64,000 bases of DNA from Flavobacterium reichenbachii (lineage in GTDB: Bacteria; Bacteroidota; Bacteroidia; Flavobacteriales; Flavobacteriaceae), in contig NZ_MUHF01000031.1 of the NCBI RefSeq assembly GCF_002217435.1, positions 1-64,000 on the forward strand, read 5' to 3'. The translations under genes and the position numbers were made by a program. Below, piece after piece: positions 52,397-61,877 of this stretch (position 1 is the stretch's first letter; the number at the start of each line of letters is the position of its first letter). The notes beneath the pieces are model-generated. The model did not search any database. It was not told the DNA's origin and saw nothing but the letters and a program-made list of their open reading frames with translations.

Positions 52397-54082
52397 CTAT
52401 TTGCTGTACTTTCTTTTTCTGATAAAGGTAAATGCCAGTCCAAAAACCAATAAAATTAGAATTGGAAGTCCGATAGTTATGAATTGTGTTGTGCTGTAAT
52501 TTTCATAAACTTTTTCTTTGTCCAATAAAGGCAGTTCTACGTCTTTACTTCTAATGTTAATAAGTCCGGTATCATCCAGCAGATAATTGATACAGTTCAT
52601 CATAAAATCTTTATTGTCATAAAGGTTTCCTGTGCGCTGATCGTAACCCAATTCTACCGGTTCAAGGTTTTTATCTAATTGATTTCTGGCAAGATCTCCA
52701 TCAGAAATTACAATCATTTTAGTAGGTTTGCTTTTTGCTGCAAACGAATTCTCTTTAAAAGGCAAAACGCGATTCTCAAAAGCAGAATGAAAGGAACCTT
52801 CTAGTAAAACGGAAAGCGGTATGTTTCCTTTATTAAGATAATCTTCTGGTGAAGTTTTCTCTGTAACAATGTTTAAACTGATTTCTGCAGGACTTCCAAT
52901 CTTTTTGGAATATTGAGACGATTGTAATAAAATTGTTTTTTTGATTCCGTTTTTTAAAGTATCAATCGGATTGGCAAAATCAAATCGAATACCGCCTAAA
53001 TTTTTCACAATCGGATGCTTGCTTACAGGATAAACCTGAGGCGCAAATTTCCATATAAAATCTTGATATTGAGTTGCACTTCCTTGCTCTCCAGTTGCCA
53101 GCTTTATTGGGCTTCCTTGTTCGTCTTTTACCAGATCCGGATTAATTCTGAATCCATATTTAAAAAACATATCATTTAAATTCAAGTCTCTCGGGTATGC
53201 TAATGTAGCACCAGACTGATTGTAAAGGCTGTCCATATCGGCAGCAACCTGATCGATAAGCCACAGTGTTTTACCTCCATTCATAATAAACTGGTCTAAA
53301 ACTTGTTTTTCTTCGTCAGAAAAAGTTTCAGTTGGTTTTGAGATAATTGCTAGATCGTATTTTTTTAGAGCATCTAAAGTTCCGTTTGGATTTTTTGCAA
53401 CAGAATCTAAGGTAAAAGGTCCGATGTAATAGCTTTCGCGAATCTGCATCAGCATTTTGGCAATATGAATTTCTTTCATTTCACCATTACCTCTTATAAT
53501 CGCAACTTTTTTCTGCTTGGCTTTGGTAATTTTATTAAGGGCGTCTGCAATAGAATATTCTAAATGCTGAATCGATCCAATTACTTTTTGCGTCGTAGAA
53601 GAACCCATAATATTTTTAAGCAAAGGAATATTTACTTCTTTATTATTGTAAACCGCAACTGCCCACGGAAAAACCATTGCCTGAGATTGTTTTCCCTTAT
53701 CATCAACCGTGATGTTTATTGGAGTAAGGCCTTTTTGAAAAAGTGATTTTGTCAAATCTGCACTTTCCTCTTCATTCTCAAGCGGATTTACAAATTCGAA
53801 AGCGATATTGCTGTTGTAAGCCTGAAATTCTTCTAATAATTGTCTGGTTTCCTGCTGCAGACGCACAAAATCTGCAGGAAGATTTCCATCCATATAAATT
53901 TTGATGGATAATGGATTCTTTACTTGCTTTACAATATTTAAAGAAGTTTGAGATAACGTATATCGTTTGTCTTTGGTTAAATCAAATCGGTGGAAATACA
54001 AACTTCCGAGTACATTTAAAACAATTAAAATAAAAATTGTAATACCTAATGTTTTAATATTTTTTTGAGTTGATGCTTTCAT
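52397..54082 (-). CDS. gldG: Gliding-motility ABC transporter component GldG
   Basis: A 561-residue protein with one membrane helix at each end (ITIFILIVLNVLGSLYF near the N-terminus, FITIGLPILILLVFGLAFTF near the C-terminus) and a large periplasmic domain. FDLTKDKRYTLSQTSLNIVK and KYDLAIISKPTETFSDEEKQ are characteristic of GldG/ABC auxiliary proteins. With GldF and the ATPase GldA (not in this window) it forms an ABC transporter needed for gliding in F. johnsoniae. It overlaps gldF by one base. Confidence 0.95.
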   Translation of the reverse strand: MKASTQKNIKTLGITIFILIVLNVLGSLYFHRFDLTKDKRYTLSQTSLNIVKQVKNPLSIKIYMDGNLPADFVRLQQETRQLLEEFQAYNSNIAFEFVNPLENEEESADLTKSLFQKGLTPINITVDDKGKQSQAMVFPWAVAVYNNKEVNIPLLKNIMGSSTTQKVIGSIQHLEYSIADALNKITKAKQKKVAIIRGNGEMKEIHIAKMLMQIRESYYIGPFTLDSVAKNPNGTLDALKKYDLAIISKPTETFSDEEKQVLDQFIMNGGKTLWLIDQVAADMDSLYNQSGATLAYPRDLNLNDMFFKYGFRINPDLVKDEQGSPIKLATGEQGSATQYQDFIWKFAPQVYPVSKHPIVKNLGGIRFDFANPIDTLKNGIKKTILLQSSQYSKKIGSPAEISLNIVTEKTSPEDYLNKGNIPLSVLLEGSFHSAFENRVLPFKENSFAAKSKPTKMIVISDGDLARNQLDKNLEPVELGYDQRTGNLYDNKDFMMNCINYLLDDTGLINIRSKDVELPLLDKEKVYENYSTTQFITIGLPILILLVFGLAFTFIRKRKYSK

Positions 54083-54807
54083 TAGGCCTTAAAAGATTTT
54101 AATTTATAAACGGTAAAAGACAAGAATAAAATGGTTATGCTCAAAAAATAAATAACATCTCGGGTGTCAATTACTCCTCTGCTCATACTTTTATAATGAT
54201 CCTGCATACCAAATCCTGAAATAATTGCAGAAGAGCCTGGAGCCAGTGATGCTAAACCTTCAAAACCAAAATAAAAGAAAAAACATAGAAAAACAGAAAT
54301 AATAAAAGCAACAATTTGATTTTCTGAAAGGGTAGAAGTAAAAATTCCGATTGCGGCATATGAAGCAATTAAAAATAACAATCCGAAATAAGAACCTATT
54401 GTGCTTCCCATATCAATATTTCCTTCGGGCAGACCTAGATTTGAAATTACTTTTACATAAATAAAAGTTGGAACAATTGCCATTATGATTAAGAATAAAG
54501 ATCCTAAAAATTTTCCGTTTACAATTTCCCAAATCGACAAGGGTTTGGTTAAAAGCAATTCAAGAGTTCCTTGTTTTTTTTCGTCAGAGAAGCTTCTCAT
54601 GGTTACGGCCGGAATAAGGAAGATAAAAATCCAGGGTGCTAAAGTAAAAAATGGAGTTAAATCTGCATATCCTGTATTCAGTATATTGTAATCTCCTTGA
54701 AAAACCCATAAAAAGAGTCCGTTGCTGATTAAGAAAATCGCAATGACCAAATAGCCGATTGGGGAGCCAAAAAAGGATTTTATTTCTCTTAAAATGATTG
54801 ATTTCAT
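54082..54807 (-). CDS. gldF: Gliding-motility ABC transporter permease GldF
   Basis: A 241-residue inner-membrane protein with about six hydrophobic segments (GYLVIAIFLISNGLFLWVF, APWIFIFLIPAVTM, FLIIMAIVPTFIYV, YFGLLFLIASYAAIGIFTS, VAFIISVFLCFFFYFGF, VIYFLSITILFLSFTVYKL). MRSFSDEKKQGTLELLLTKP is the cytoplasmic coupling motif of ABC-2 permeases. It pairs with GldG in the same transcript. Gliding in this group also depends on T9SS proteins, which agrees with the T9SS cargo at 5768-6625. Confidence 0.95.
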   Translation of the reverse strand: MKSIILREIKSFFGSPIGYLVIAIFLISNGLFLWVFQGDYNILNTGYADLTPFFTLAPWIFIFLIPAVTMRSFSDEKKQGTLELLLTKPLSIWEIVNGKFLGSLFLIIMAIVPTFIYVKVISNLGLPEGNIDMGSTIGSYFGLLFLIASYAAIGIFTSTLSENQIVAFIISVFLCFFFYFGFEGLASLAPGSSAIISGFGMQDHYKSMSRGVIDTRDVIYFLSITILFLSFTVYKLKSFKA

Positions 54808-54828
54808 TCGTGTTCTTTTGTTTTTATT

Positions 54829-54884
54829 GTTTCATGTTTCATGTTTCAAGTTGCCCGCTTAACGTGAAACTTGAAACATGAAAC
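54829..54884. repeat. Inverted repeat of GTTTCA units
   Basis: GTTTCATGTTTCAAG (54836-54850) is a perfect inverted repeat with 54870-54884, around a 19-base loop, preceded by another GTTTCAT unit at 54829. The GTTTCA-type units recall the outer arms of the element at 50803-51014. It overlaps the first base of the ABM gene's stop codon and could act as its terminator. Confidence 0.7.
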
Positions 54885-55180
54885 TAATTTAAACTTACCA
54901 ATTTATCCACGCTCCACGCTTCTGGTTTTGCATTGAATAGTTTTTTTGTAAAATTCCATACTGTATTAAATAGTTCAGAATTTCTGTAATTTTCTAAATC
55001 TGCTTCGGTTTCCCAATAACTGTAAGTAAAGAAAATACATTTGTCATTTTTATCCTGATATAATTCTAAAAAACGATTTCCGTCTGCATTTCGTATTTTA
55101 TCTTTCACAGATTCAAAAATCTCCAGAAAATCCGGAATTTTATCTTCGTGAAAACTCATTTTTACTATTTTTACGAACAT
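54884..55180 (-). CDS. ABM-domain (antibiotic biosynthesis monooxygenase-like) protein
   Basis: A 98-residue protein of the dimeric alpha+beta barrel fold: FVKIVKMSFHEDKIPDFLEI, GNRFLELYQDKNDKCIFFTY and SYWETEADLENYRNSELFNT. The fold is shared by small monooxygenases and haem or quinone binding proteins; no specific substrate is evident. Encoded between the SAM hydroxide adenosyltransferase gene and gldF on the same strand. Confidence 0.82.
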   Translation of the reverse strand: MFVKIVKMSFHEDKIPDFLEIFESVKDKIRNADGNRFLELYQDKNDKCIFFTYSYWETEADLENYRNSELFNTVWNFTKKLFNAKPEAWSVDKLVSLN

Positions 55181-55319
55181 ATATTCAATTTTAGATTTCT
55201 GATATTAGATTTTAATTGAAAATCGCTTACAGGTGCGCAAAAATACCAAAATTGATTGTTGTTTTTATAAAAAAATAAAATAATCTAAAACCTAATTTTT
55301 TATCTTCAAAATACTCAAA

Positions 55320-55408
55320 CATAACCTGCGGTTTCAACCACGGGAACACAATGCAGGTGAAAAATTTGTTTAGATCTGCTAAATCTGCGTGCCAATTAAT
55401 CTAAAGTT
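55320..55408. repeat. Repeat-like intergenic hairpins
   Basis: ACCTGC (55324-55329) pairs with GCAGGT (55353-55358) around CGGTTTCAACCACGGG. Further on, GATCTGCTAAATCTGCGTG contains a direct repeat and is flanked by TTTAGAT and ATCTAAA. The wording resembles dispersed intergenic repeats that I associate with flavobacterial genomes, but no second copy lies in this window. Confidence 0.35.
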
Positions 55409-56236
55409 TTATGAAAACTTAATCGTAATCACATCGCGGTAATTTAGTCCCAATAAACTATTGGCAGAACCCACTTTAGAAGGATTTCCTCTAAAAATAG
55501 CAATTTCAAGAAATCCGGCTTCATTAAAAATAGCCAGCTTTTCGCCTTCGTAAGTTTTTATCGGATACTTATCAGAAGTAGCAATGGCGGAGTAGTTGGG
55601 CAGAATTGTTTTAATGCTTTTTGGTTTCATTACAATCTCATACGGACGGCCTTTTGCAGCTTCTAAAAATTGCTGTTTAGAGATATTCGTCACCACGTTC
55701 CCAAAATGATCAATATAAATTACATATCCTTTAAGCGAATTCCCGTCGCTGGCAACTATTGCCTGCAGTTCAGTAACTTCTTTTACGCCCGTAATTTCTT
55801 TTCCGATAACATTCAATAAACCACCTTTGGCAATATGACAGGCAACTTGTATAAAAATATCTAAATCTGTAGATTCGATCGGAAAGCGATCATGAATATT
55901 TACAGCGACAATTTTTTGCGGTACAATTTTTTGTGTGAGCATGCTCAGAATTCCATTATCAGCGCAAATGAAATAATGATCGTTCCACTGCATGGCAATA
56001 TGCTGATTCTCTTTATTGCGTTCAAGATCAACTCCAATTAAGTGAACGGTTCCTTTTGGAAAGCTTAAATAAGAAGCTCCGATAACATAACTTGCTTCGG
56101 CTGTGTTAAATGGGTCAATATCATGAGAAATATCAATAATTACAGCCTCTGGAAACTCTGATAAAATTTTACCCTTTAACGAACCAACAAAGTGGTCTTT
56201 TAAGCCGTAATCAGTAGTAAGGGTAATTATTGACAT
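55409..56236 (-). CDS. SAM hydroxide adenosyltransferase (DUF62 family)
   Basis: A 275-residue protein of the fluorinase/DUF62 superfamily, which cleaves S-adenosylmethionine to adenosine and methionine using hydroxide. Signatures: MSIITLTTDYGLKDHFVGSL, IIDISHDIDPFNTAEASYVI, FPKGTVHLIGVD, FICADNGILSML and VIYIDHFGNVVTNIS. Fluorinase itself has an additional loop that is missing here. Physiological purpose is not settled. It is upstream of the ABM protein and gldF on the same strand. Confidence 0.93.
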   Translation of the reverse strand: MSIITLTTDYGLKDHFVGSLKGKILSEFPEAVIIDISHDIDPFNTAEASYVIGASYLSFPKGTVHLIGVDLERNKENQHIAMQWNDHYFICADNGILSMLTQKIVPQKIVAVNIHDRFPIESTDLDIFIQVACHIAKGGLLNVIGKEITGVKEVTELQAIVASDGNSLKGYVIYIDHFGNVVTNISKQQFLEAAKGRPYEIVMKPKSIKTILPNYSAIATSDKYPIKTYEGEKLAIFNEAGFLEIAIFRGNPSKVGSANSLLGLNYRDVITIKFS

Positions 56237-56419
56237 AATTTTGTTTATAACTATTGGTAGTTTTTAAATCTAATTTTCATTAAATTTGAGAAATGCAAAT
56301 CTAATAATACTAAATGCAAATTGAAAGAAAGAAAAGACAAATTGCATTGAAAGATATGAACATACCCGACAACAATAGATTTACAAAACAAATTTATTTT
56401 TAATTTAAAACTACCTCAT

Positions 56420-57370
56420 TTGAACGAAAGAATAATCGAGCTAATAGATATCGCTCCAAAAGAGTTTTGGGGTGCTCAGGACAGCCATCTTGAAATCATC
56501 AAAAAGTATTATCCAAAGCTTAAAATAGTAGCGAGAGGAACAACTTTAAAAGCATTTGGCGAAAAGGAAGTGTTAGATGAATTCGAAAAAAGATTTCAGA
56601 GATTAATGCTCCACTTTACCCGATACAATAACATCGATGATAACGTAATTGAACGTGTAATTATGAGTGATGGTCAGGATGATAAAAGATCTTATGATCA
56701 TGACAAAATATTAGTTCACGGTGTTGGCGGTAAAATAATAAAAGCCATGACGCCTAACCAGCAGCTGCTTGTAGATACCATCAAAAAAAATGATATGGTA
56801 TTTGCAGTTGGTCCTGCCGGAACCGGTAAAACATACACAGGTGTAGCAATGGCAGTTAAAGCACTTAAAGAGAAAGAAGTAAAAAGGATTATTTTGACAA
56901 GGCCGGCGGTAGAAGCAGGTGAAAATCTTGGTTTTTTGCCCGGCGATATGAAAGAAAAACTGGATCCTTATATGCAGCCGCTTTATGATGCTTTACGCGA
57001 TATGTTACCCAACGAAAAGCTCGAAGATTACATTTTAAAAGGAATTATTCAGATTGCGCCTTTGGCATTTATGCGCGGGCGAACGCTTGACAATGCCTTT
57101 GTAATTCTGGATGAAGCACAGAATACAACTCACTCACAGATGAAAATGTTTTTGACCCGTATGGGAAAAAACGCCAAGTTTATGATTACAGGTGATCCTG
57201 GTCAGGTCGATTTGCCTCGAAGAACTATTTCTGGTCTTAAAGAAGCTATTTTGGTTTTGAAAGACGTTGACGGAATCGGAATTATTTATCTTGATGATAA
57301 AGATATCGTACGTCACAGATTAGTAAAAAAGGTAATCGATGCTTACAAACAAATAGAAAACCACGATTAA
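56420..57370 (+). CDS. PhoH-family ATPase
   Basis: A 316-residue P-loop ATPase. Walker A is VGPAGTGKTYTGVAM, Walker B region FVILDEAQNTTHSQMKMFLT; RPAVEAGENLGFLPGDMKEK and MITGDPGQVDLPRRTISGL are typical of PhoH/PhoL proteins, which have been connected to RNA metabolism. The N-terminal part (VARGTTLKAFGEKEVLDEFE) is the short KH-like region. The start is a TTG (MNERIIELIDIAPKEFW); no ATG upstream fits, so a non-ATG start is accepted. A strong terminator follows. Confidence 0.92.
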   Translation: MNERIIELIDIAPKEFWGAQDSHLEIIKKYYPKLKIVARGTTLKAFGEKEVLDEFEKRFQRLMLHFTRYNNIDDNVIERVIMSDGQDDKRSYDHDKILVHGVGGKIIKAMTPNQQLLVDTIKKNDMVFAVGPAGTGKTYTGVAMAVKALKEKEVKRIILTRPAVEAGENLGFLPGDMKEKLDPYMQPLYDALRDMLPNEKLEDYILKGIIQIAPLAFMRGRTLDNAFVILDEAQNTTHSQMKMFLTRMGKNAKFMITGDPGQVDLPRRTISGLKEAILVLKDVDGIGIIYLDDKDIVRHRLVKKVIDAYKQIENHD

Positions 57371-57421
57371 TTATAGTGAAATGTTAAATGTAAATCGTGA
57401 ATTGTGTTTTAACATTTATTG

Positions 57422-57475
57422 ATATTCGTTTTATTCATATTCTTTTTAGAAATGAGTAAAACGAATATTTTTTTT
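57422..57475 (+). terminator. Terminator after the PhoH gene
   Basis: ATATTCGTTTTA (57422-57433) pairs perfectly with TAAAACGAATAT (57457-57468) and is followed by seven T. The loop of 23 bases is long but the signal is otherwise classical. Confidence 0.8.
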
Positions 57476-57494
57476 AATTTTTAATAACTATTGA

Positions 57495-57986
57495 ATGAAG
57501 TTTAAAGCATTTAGTTTTTTATTGTTTCTCTGTTTGATTTCGTGTCAAAAAAAGGAAACTCCTAAAAATAAATTTACTGGAACTTGGTATGATACGGAAT
57601 ATATAGTTCCAGGAAAATCAAGTATCAAAATAAATGCTGATAGCAGTTTTAATTATAGAGGTGCGGGGTGTGATTGGAGAGTATTTTCGAAAGGAAAGTG
57701 GAGAATGATTGGCGATTCTATTGAATTAAACAGCACAAAAATAGATACTTGTTATATAGCTTTTCCTTTTTTAGATTGCACTTTTTTTGACAGGAAGGAT
57801 AAAGCGCCTTTACCATTATTGACAATGCCAAATTGTGAACCAGATGAAGGAAAAAGCTTTTGTCTTTTTACAAAAGAAATATTTTATATTAAAAATGATT
57901 CATTGATTTGTAAAGTAAAGCCAGAATCAAAATGTCCTGATACTTTGAAAATTATTTTTGCTAAAACTCAAAAAATCAGAAAATGA
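57495..57986 (+). CDS. Hypothetical lipoprotein
   Basis: A 163-residue protein with lipoprotein signal LFLCLISC (cysteine about residue 17). The mature part (FTGTWYDTEYIVPGKSSIKI, GKWRMIGDSIELNSTKI) recalls small lipocalin-like beta-barrels with a G-T-W start, and contains several cysteines (GCDW, DTCYI, LDCTF, NCEPD, KSFCLF), unusual for this genome's lipoproteins. No specific function. It overlaps the next gene by 4 bases (ATGA), so the two are cotranscribed. Confidence 0.72.
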   Translation: MKFKAFSFLLFLCLISCQKKETPKNKFTGTWYDTEYIVPGKSSIKINADSSFNYRGAGCDWRVFSKGKWRMIGDSIELNSTKIDTCYIAFPFLDCTFFDRKDKAPLPLLTMPNCEPDEGKSFCLFTKEIFYIKNDSLICKVKPESKCPDTLKIIFAKTQKIRK

Positions 57987-58345
57987 AAAGTATAGATGAT
58001 TTTTATTTAAACCAAGAAGAACCTATAAAAGGGATACTTTTCGCATTAAAAGAAATCATTTTAAAACAGGACCAAGACATTACAAATGTGCTTAAATACG
58101 GAATGCCGTTTTTTTGTTATAAAGGAAAGATGTTCTGCTATTTGTGGATTCATAAAAAAAATAAACAACCATATATCGGAATTGTAGAAGGGAAATATTT
58201 TGATGAACCGTTTTTGCTTCAGGAAACACGGTCCAGAATGAAAATTATGTTGTTTGATATTGATCAGGATTTACCTTTAGAACAAATTGAAATGGTTGTT
58301 CAGAAAGCACTAAATTTATATAAATCGGGAATTATTAAAATTTAA
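57983..58345 (+). CDS. DUF1801-like protein
   Basis: A 120-residue cytosolic protein beginning MKSIDDFYLNQEEPIKGILF, with VLKYGMPFFCYKGKMFCYLW and YIGIVEGKYFDEP. This is the layout of the DUF1801 family (YdhG-like fold, related to frataxin-like domains). Function unknown. Translationally coupled to the lipoprotein gene before it. Confidence 0.8.
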   Translation: MKSIDDFYLNQEEPIKGILFALKEIILKQDQDITNVLKYGMPFFCYKGKMFCYLWIHKKNKQPYIGIVEGKYFDEPFLLQETRSRMKIMLFDIDQDLPLEQIEMVVQKALNLYKSGIIKI

Positions 58346-58483
58346 TTATTTAAAATTCAGTATTTGATGAAATAGTTAAATAAATAATAAACTTCTTCAT
58401 TTTAAAATCTACAACTGCTCTAAACTTTGGTCTTCTGAGCTTAAAACCATAAATTTGTACATCATAAACATTTGATTATAAAT

Positions 58484-59314
58484 ATGACTAAACTTAAAAA
58501 TATAAAAGTTGTCGTTACAGATTTAGACGGAACTTTACTCAACACGCAGCACAGAATATCAGATTATACCAAATCAATTTTTCAGGAACTTCACAATCAA
58601 AATTATCTTATTGTTGTGGCTACAGGGCGTCATCATCTTGATGCTATGGCAATTATAGATAAGCTGGAAATTCCGGTTTATTTGGTAAGTTCAAACGGAG
58701 CGAGAATCCATTCGCCGGAAAAAGAAGAACTTTTTGCATTTAATTTGGATAGTGATATTGTAAAAGCAGCTTTAAATGTTGAAATAGATCCTGAAATTAC
58801 AGTGGTTTTATTTAAAGAAAACGTTTGGCAGACCAATAAAATAAGTGAAAAACTTAATGCTTTTCAGGAAAAATTAAATTACCGTCCAGAATTAGTAGAT
58901 TATAAAGCTTTAGAGGATTTTGGCGCTATTAAAATTTTCTTTTCCTGCGATAATCATGAAAAATTAGTAAAATTAAAAGACGATATTTTAGCCAATTCAT
59001 CAGAACATCTTCATCATGCTTTCAGTCTTCCGACTTGTTTAGAATTTATGGATAAGTCTATCGATAAAGCTGTTGCGATCGAAACAGTTTTAGAAAAAGC
59101 AGGCTTTACGCTGGCAGAAGCAGTTTCCTTTGGTGATGGTTTCAATGATGTGCAAATGTTATCTGTATCAGGAAAAGGACTGATTATGGGGAATGCTCCG
59201 GCATTATTAAAAGAAACACTGCCGAATCTCGAAGTCATAAAAACAAATGCCGAAGACGGTGTCGCAAGGTTTATTGCAACGAGAATTCTGGATAAAGAAT
59301 TTGCTGCAAGTTAA
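58484..59314 (+). CDS. HAD-superfamily Cof-type phosphatase
   Basis: The ATG at 58484 is preferred to the TTG at 58472; 276 residues. HAD motif I is VVVTDLDGTLLNTQHRISDY (DxDGT), motif II VVATGRHH, motif III in the lysine of SIDKAVAIETV, and motif IV SFGDGFNDVQML. The C2-type cap (residues 85-185) places it with Cof/YbiV phosphatases that act on sugar phosphates or nucleotide-like substrates. A terminator follows. Confidence 0.9.
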   Translation: MTKLKNIKVVVTDLDGTLLNTQHRISDYTKSIFQELHNQNYLIVVATGRHHLDAMAIIDKLEIPVYLVSSNGARIHSPEKEELFAFNLDSDIVKAALNVEIDPEITVVLFKENVWQTNKISEKLNAFQEKLNYRPELVDYKALEDFGAIKIFFSCDNHEKLVKLKDDILANSSEHLHHAFSLPTCLEFMDKSIDKAVAIETVLEKAGFTLAEAVSFGDGFNDVQMLSVSGKGLIMGNAPALLKETLPNLEVIKTNAEDGVARFIATRILDKEFAAS

Positions 59315-59336
59315 ATTTAAGAGATACATTTTTAGA

Positions 59337-59376
59337 AAATCCTCGAAAACCTTATTTTCGGGGATTTTTGTTTTTT
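59337..59376 (+). terminator. Terminator after the HAD phosphatase gene
   Basis: AAATCCTCGAAAA (59337-59349) pairs with TTTTCGGGGATTT (59355-59367) with one G-T wobble and a 5-base loop, followed by a T-rich run. Confidence 0.82.
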
Positions 59377-59458
59377 AACATTCATCAAAAATAGTTCTTA
59401 CAAAACTTTTTTTTAATTGCTTTCAAAGTGTATTTTTACGATCTCAAATACTACAATC

Positions 59459-61807
59459 ATGACAAAAAACATTTTTATTCTTGCCTTTTTAGTTTTTTCT
59501 ATAGCTGGAAACAGTCAAAATTTAAAATTAGAAGAAATTATGAAAGGGGAATCTTTTATTGGAAATCAACCTACAAACGGACGCTGGTCTCCAGATGGCA
59601 AAAAAGTATATTTTGAATGGAACCCGAAAGATGAGTGGGGCGCAAGTACTTATTTCTGGCAGAAAGGAATGGCAAAACCAGAACCTGCAACACCACAGGA
59701 AGCCGCTTTTTCGCAGTTTGATTTTTTAGGTAAACCAGGATCAGATGTGGTTTATTATATAAATAAAGGAAGTTTGTATTCGTATTCAATTCAGACCAAA
59801 ACAACTAAGAAATTATTGCAGCAGTCTGCACCAATTTCTGATTTGAAATTAGGAAGTCAGAACGGAATATTGTTTTTTGAGCAGAATGATAATATTTTTA
59901 AATACAATACTAAAGAAGGAACGGTTTTACAAATTACCAATTTTAGTAAAGGAATAAAAAAAGATCCTAAACCAGAAAAAGAAACTTTTTTGAACGAACA
60001 GCAAAAAGAGTTGTTTCAGTTTATTAAAGATAAAGATGCTAAAAAACAATGGAATTTAGCTAAAAGCAAAGCGGTAAAATCTGATTTTGCAAAAAGTTAT
60101 TTTTATGGAAATGATGAATTTAGAGGATTAAACATTAATCCAAACGGAAATTTTGCCACTTTTAGTTTAATAGAACTTCCTGAAGTTAAGAAAGAAAAAA
60201 TGGAAGTTTTTATCACTTCAGATGGTTATAACCAAACTCCTGATACAAAAGAAAAAGTTTCTGTAAAGAATCTGGTAAAAACACGTTTTGGTATTTATTC
60301 GGCTGTTAAGGATTCTGTTTACTTTGTAAATTTTTCGACTTTAAGTCATATTCAGGATGTGCCTAAATATTACGAGCAGTATGATAATTTAAAAAATAAA
60401 GCAAAAGAAGATAAATTATTAGTTGCCAGCACTCCGGTTTATAATGAAGACGGTTCATTGGCAATTGTATCGATAAGAAGTCAGGATAATAAAGACAGAT
60501 GGTTGGTAAATTTGAATCTCGACAAAGGAACTTTTGAAGAAATAGAACATCAGCATGACGAAGCCTGGATTGGCGGTCCCGGAATACCGTCTTACCCTTT
60601 TTCTTCTGGAAATTTGGAATTTTTAGCAGATAATGAAACGATTTATTTCCAGTCTGAAGCAACAGGATATTCTCATTTATATACTTACAACCTAAAAACA
60701 AAAAAGAAAACACAACTTACAAATGGTAATTGGGAAGTGAGAGATGTTGTATTGTCTAAAGATAAAAAGACATTTTACATCACAACAAACACTACACATC
60801 CGGGAAACAGAGTTTTTTATAAATTGAATCCTGCAGATGGAATTTTACAGCCAATTATTACTAAAGACGGAGCGAGTGAAGTAGTTTTATCTCCAGATGA
60901 AAAATCGCTTCTTGTTCGTTATTCTTATAAAAATATACCTTGGGATTTTTATATTGCGGAAAACAAAAAGAATACAACTTTGCAGCAAATTTCGTATTCG
61001 CAGTCAGAAAGTTTTAAAAAATACCAATGGAGAGAAGCTCAGGTTATTACTTTTAAAGCACAAGACGGAACTCCGGTAAACGCAAGATTATATACGCCAA
61101 AAACTGAAAATGCCAATAAAGCGGCAGTAATTTTTGTTCATGGTGCAGGATATCTGCAAAATGCACATAATTATTGGAGTAATTATTACAGAGAATATAT
61201 GTTTCATAACTTACTAACTGATTTAGGTTATACTGTTTTGGATATTGATTATAGAGGAAGTGACGGTTACGGACGCGACTTTAGAACTGGAATTTATCGT
61301 TTTATGGGAGGAAAAGATTTATCTGATCATATTGACGGAAAGAAATATCTGGTTGATAATCTTGGAATTGATGCGAACAGAGTTGGTATTTATGGAGGTT
61401 CTTACGGTGGGTTTATTACTTTAATGGGAATGCTGACAACTCCAGGAGAATTTGCTTCGGGTGCTGCTTTGCGTTCGGTTACAGATTGGGCACATTACAA
61501 TCACGGATATACAGGGAATATTTTAAATTTTCCTGAGACAGATCCTGAAGCATACAAAAAAAGTTCTCCGATATATTATGCAGATAATCTAAAAGGAAAC
61601 TTGGTAATGCTGCACGGAATGGTAGACGACAACGTAGAATATAAGGATATTGTTCGTTTGTCACAACGTTTTATCGAATTGCAGAAAAAGAACTGGACTC
61701 TGGCTTCGTTTCCTGTAGAATCGCATGGATTTAAAGAAACATACTCATGGATTGACGAATACAGCAGAATCTTGAATTTATTTAATTCGACACTTTTAAA
61801 ACAATAA
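59459..61807 (+). CDS. S9-family prolyl oligopeptidase / dipeptidyl-peptidase-like, secreted
   Basis: The ATG at 59459 gives a good signal peptide (MTKNIFILAFLVFSIAGNSQ) and 782 residues; the TTG at 59417 would disrupt it. Residues 40-520 form the beta-propeller (GRWSPDGKKVYFEWNPKDEW, VLSKDKKTFYITTN). The C-terminal alpha/beta-hydrolase domain has the nucleophile Ser648 in IYGGSYGGFITL, Asp in HGMVDDNVEYKD and His in PVESHGFKET. It should release dipeptides or cut oligopeptides in the periplasm. Confidence 0.93.
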   Translation: MTKNIFILAFLVFSIAGNSQNLKLEEIMKGESFIGNQPTNGRWSPDGKKVYFEWNPKDEWGASTYFWQKGMAKPEPATPQEAAFSQFDFLGKPGSDVVYYINKGSLYSYSIQTKTTKKLLQQSAPISDLKLGSQNGILFFEQNDNIFKYNTKEGTVLQITNFSKGIKKDPKPEKETFLNEQQKELFQFIKDKDAKKQWNLAKSKAVKSDFAKSYFYGNDEFRGLNINPNGNFATFSLIELPEVKKEKMEVFITSDGYNQTPDTKEKVSVKNLVKTRFGIYSAVKDSVYFVNFSTLSHIQDVPKYYEQYDNLKNKAKEDKLLVASTPVYNEDGSLAIVSIRSQDNKDRWLVNLNLDKGTFEEIEHQHDEAWIGGPGIPSYPFSSGNLEFLADNETIYFQSEATGYSHLYTYNLKTKKKTQLTNGNWEVRDVVLSKDKKTFYITTNTTHPGNRVFYKLNPADGILQPIITKDGASEVVLSPDEKSLLVRYSYKNIPWDFYIAENKKNTTLQQISYSQSESFKKYQWREAQVITFKAQDGTPVNARLYTPKTENANKAAVIFVHGAGYLQNAHNYWSNYYREYMFHNLLTDLGYTVLDIDYRGSDGYGRDFRTGIYRFMGGKDLSDHIDGKKYLVDNLGIDANRVGIYGGSYGGFITLMGMLTTPGEFASGAALRSVTDWAHYNHGYTGNILNFPETDPEAYKKSSPIYYADNLKGNLVMLHGMVDDNVEYKDIVRLSQRFIELQKKNWTLASFPVESHGFKETYSWIDEYSRILNLFNSTLLKQ

Positions 61808-61877
61808 TTTTTTTCTTTGCGTGCTCTTTTAAATAGTTTTAAATTTGCATTCATAAAAAACAACACAACTAAGGAAA

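Noticed and set aside
60363..60713. Minus-strand 116-codon ORF within the S9 peptidase gene
   Set aside because: It is antisense to a well-conserved propeller domain and shows no family features of its own.
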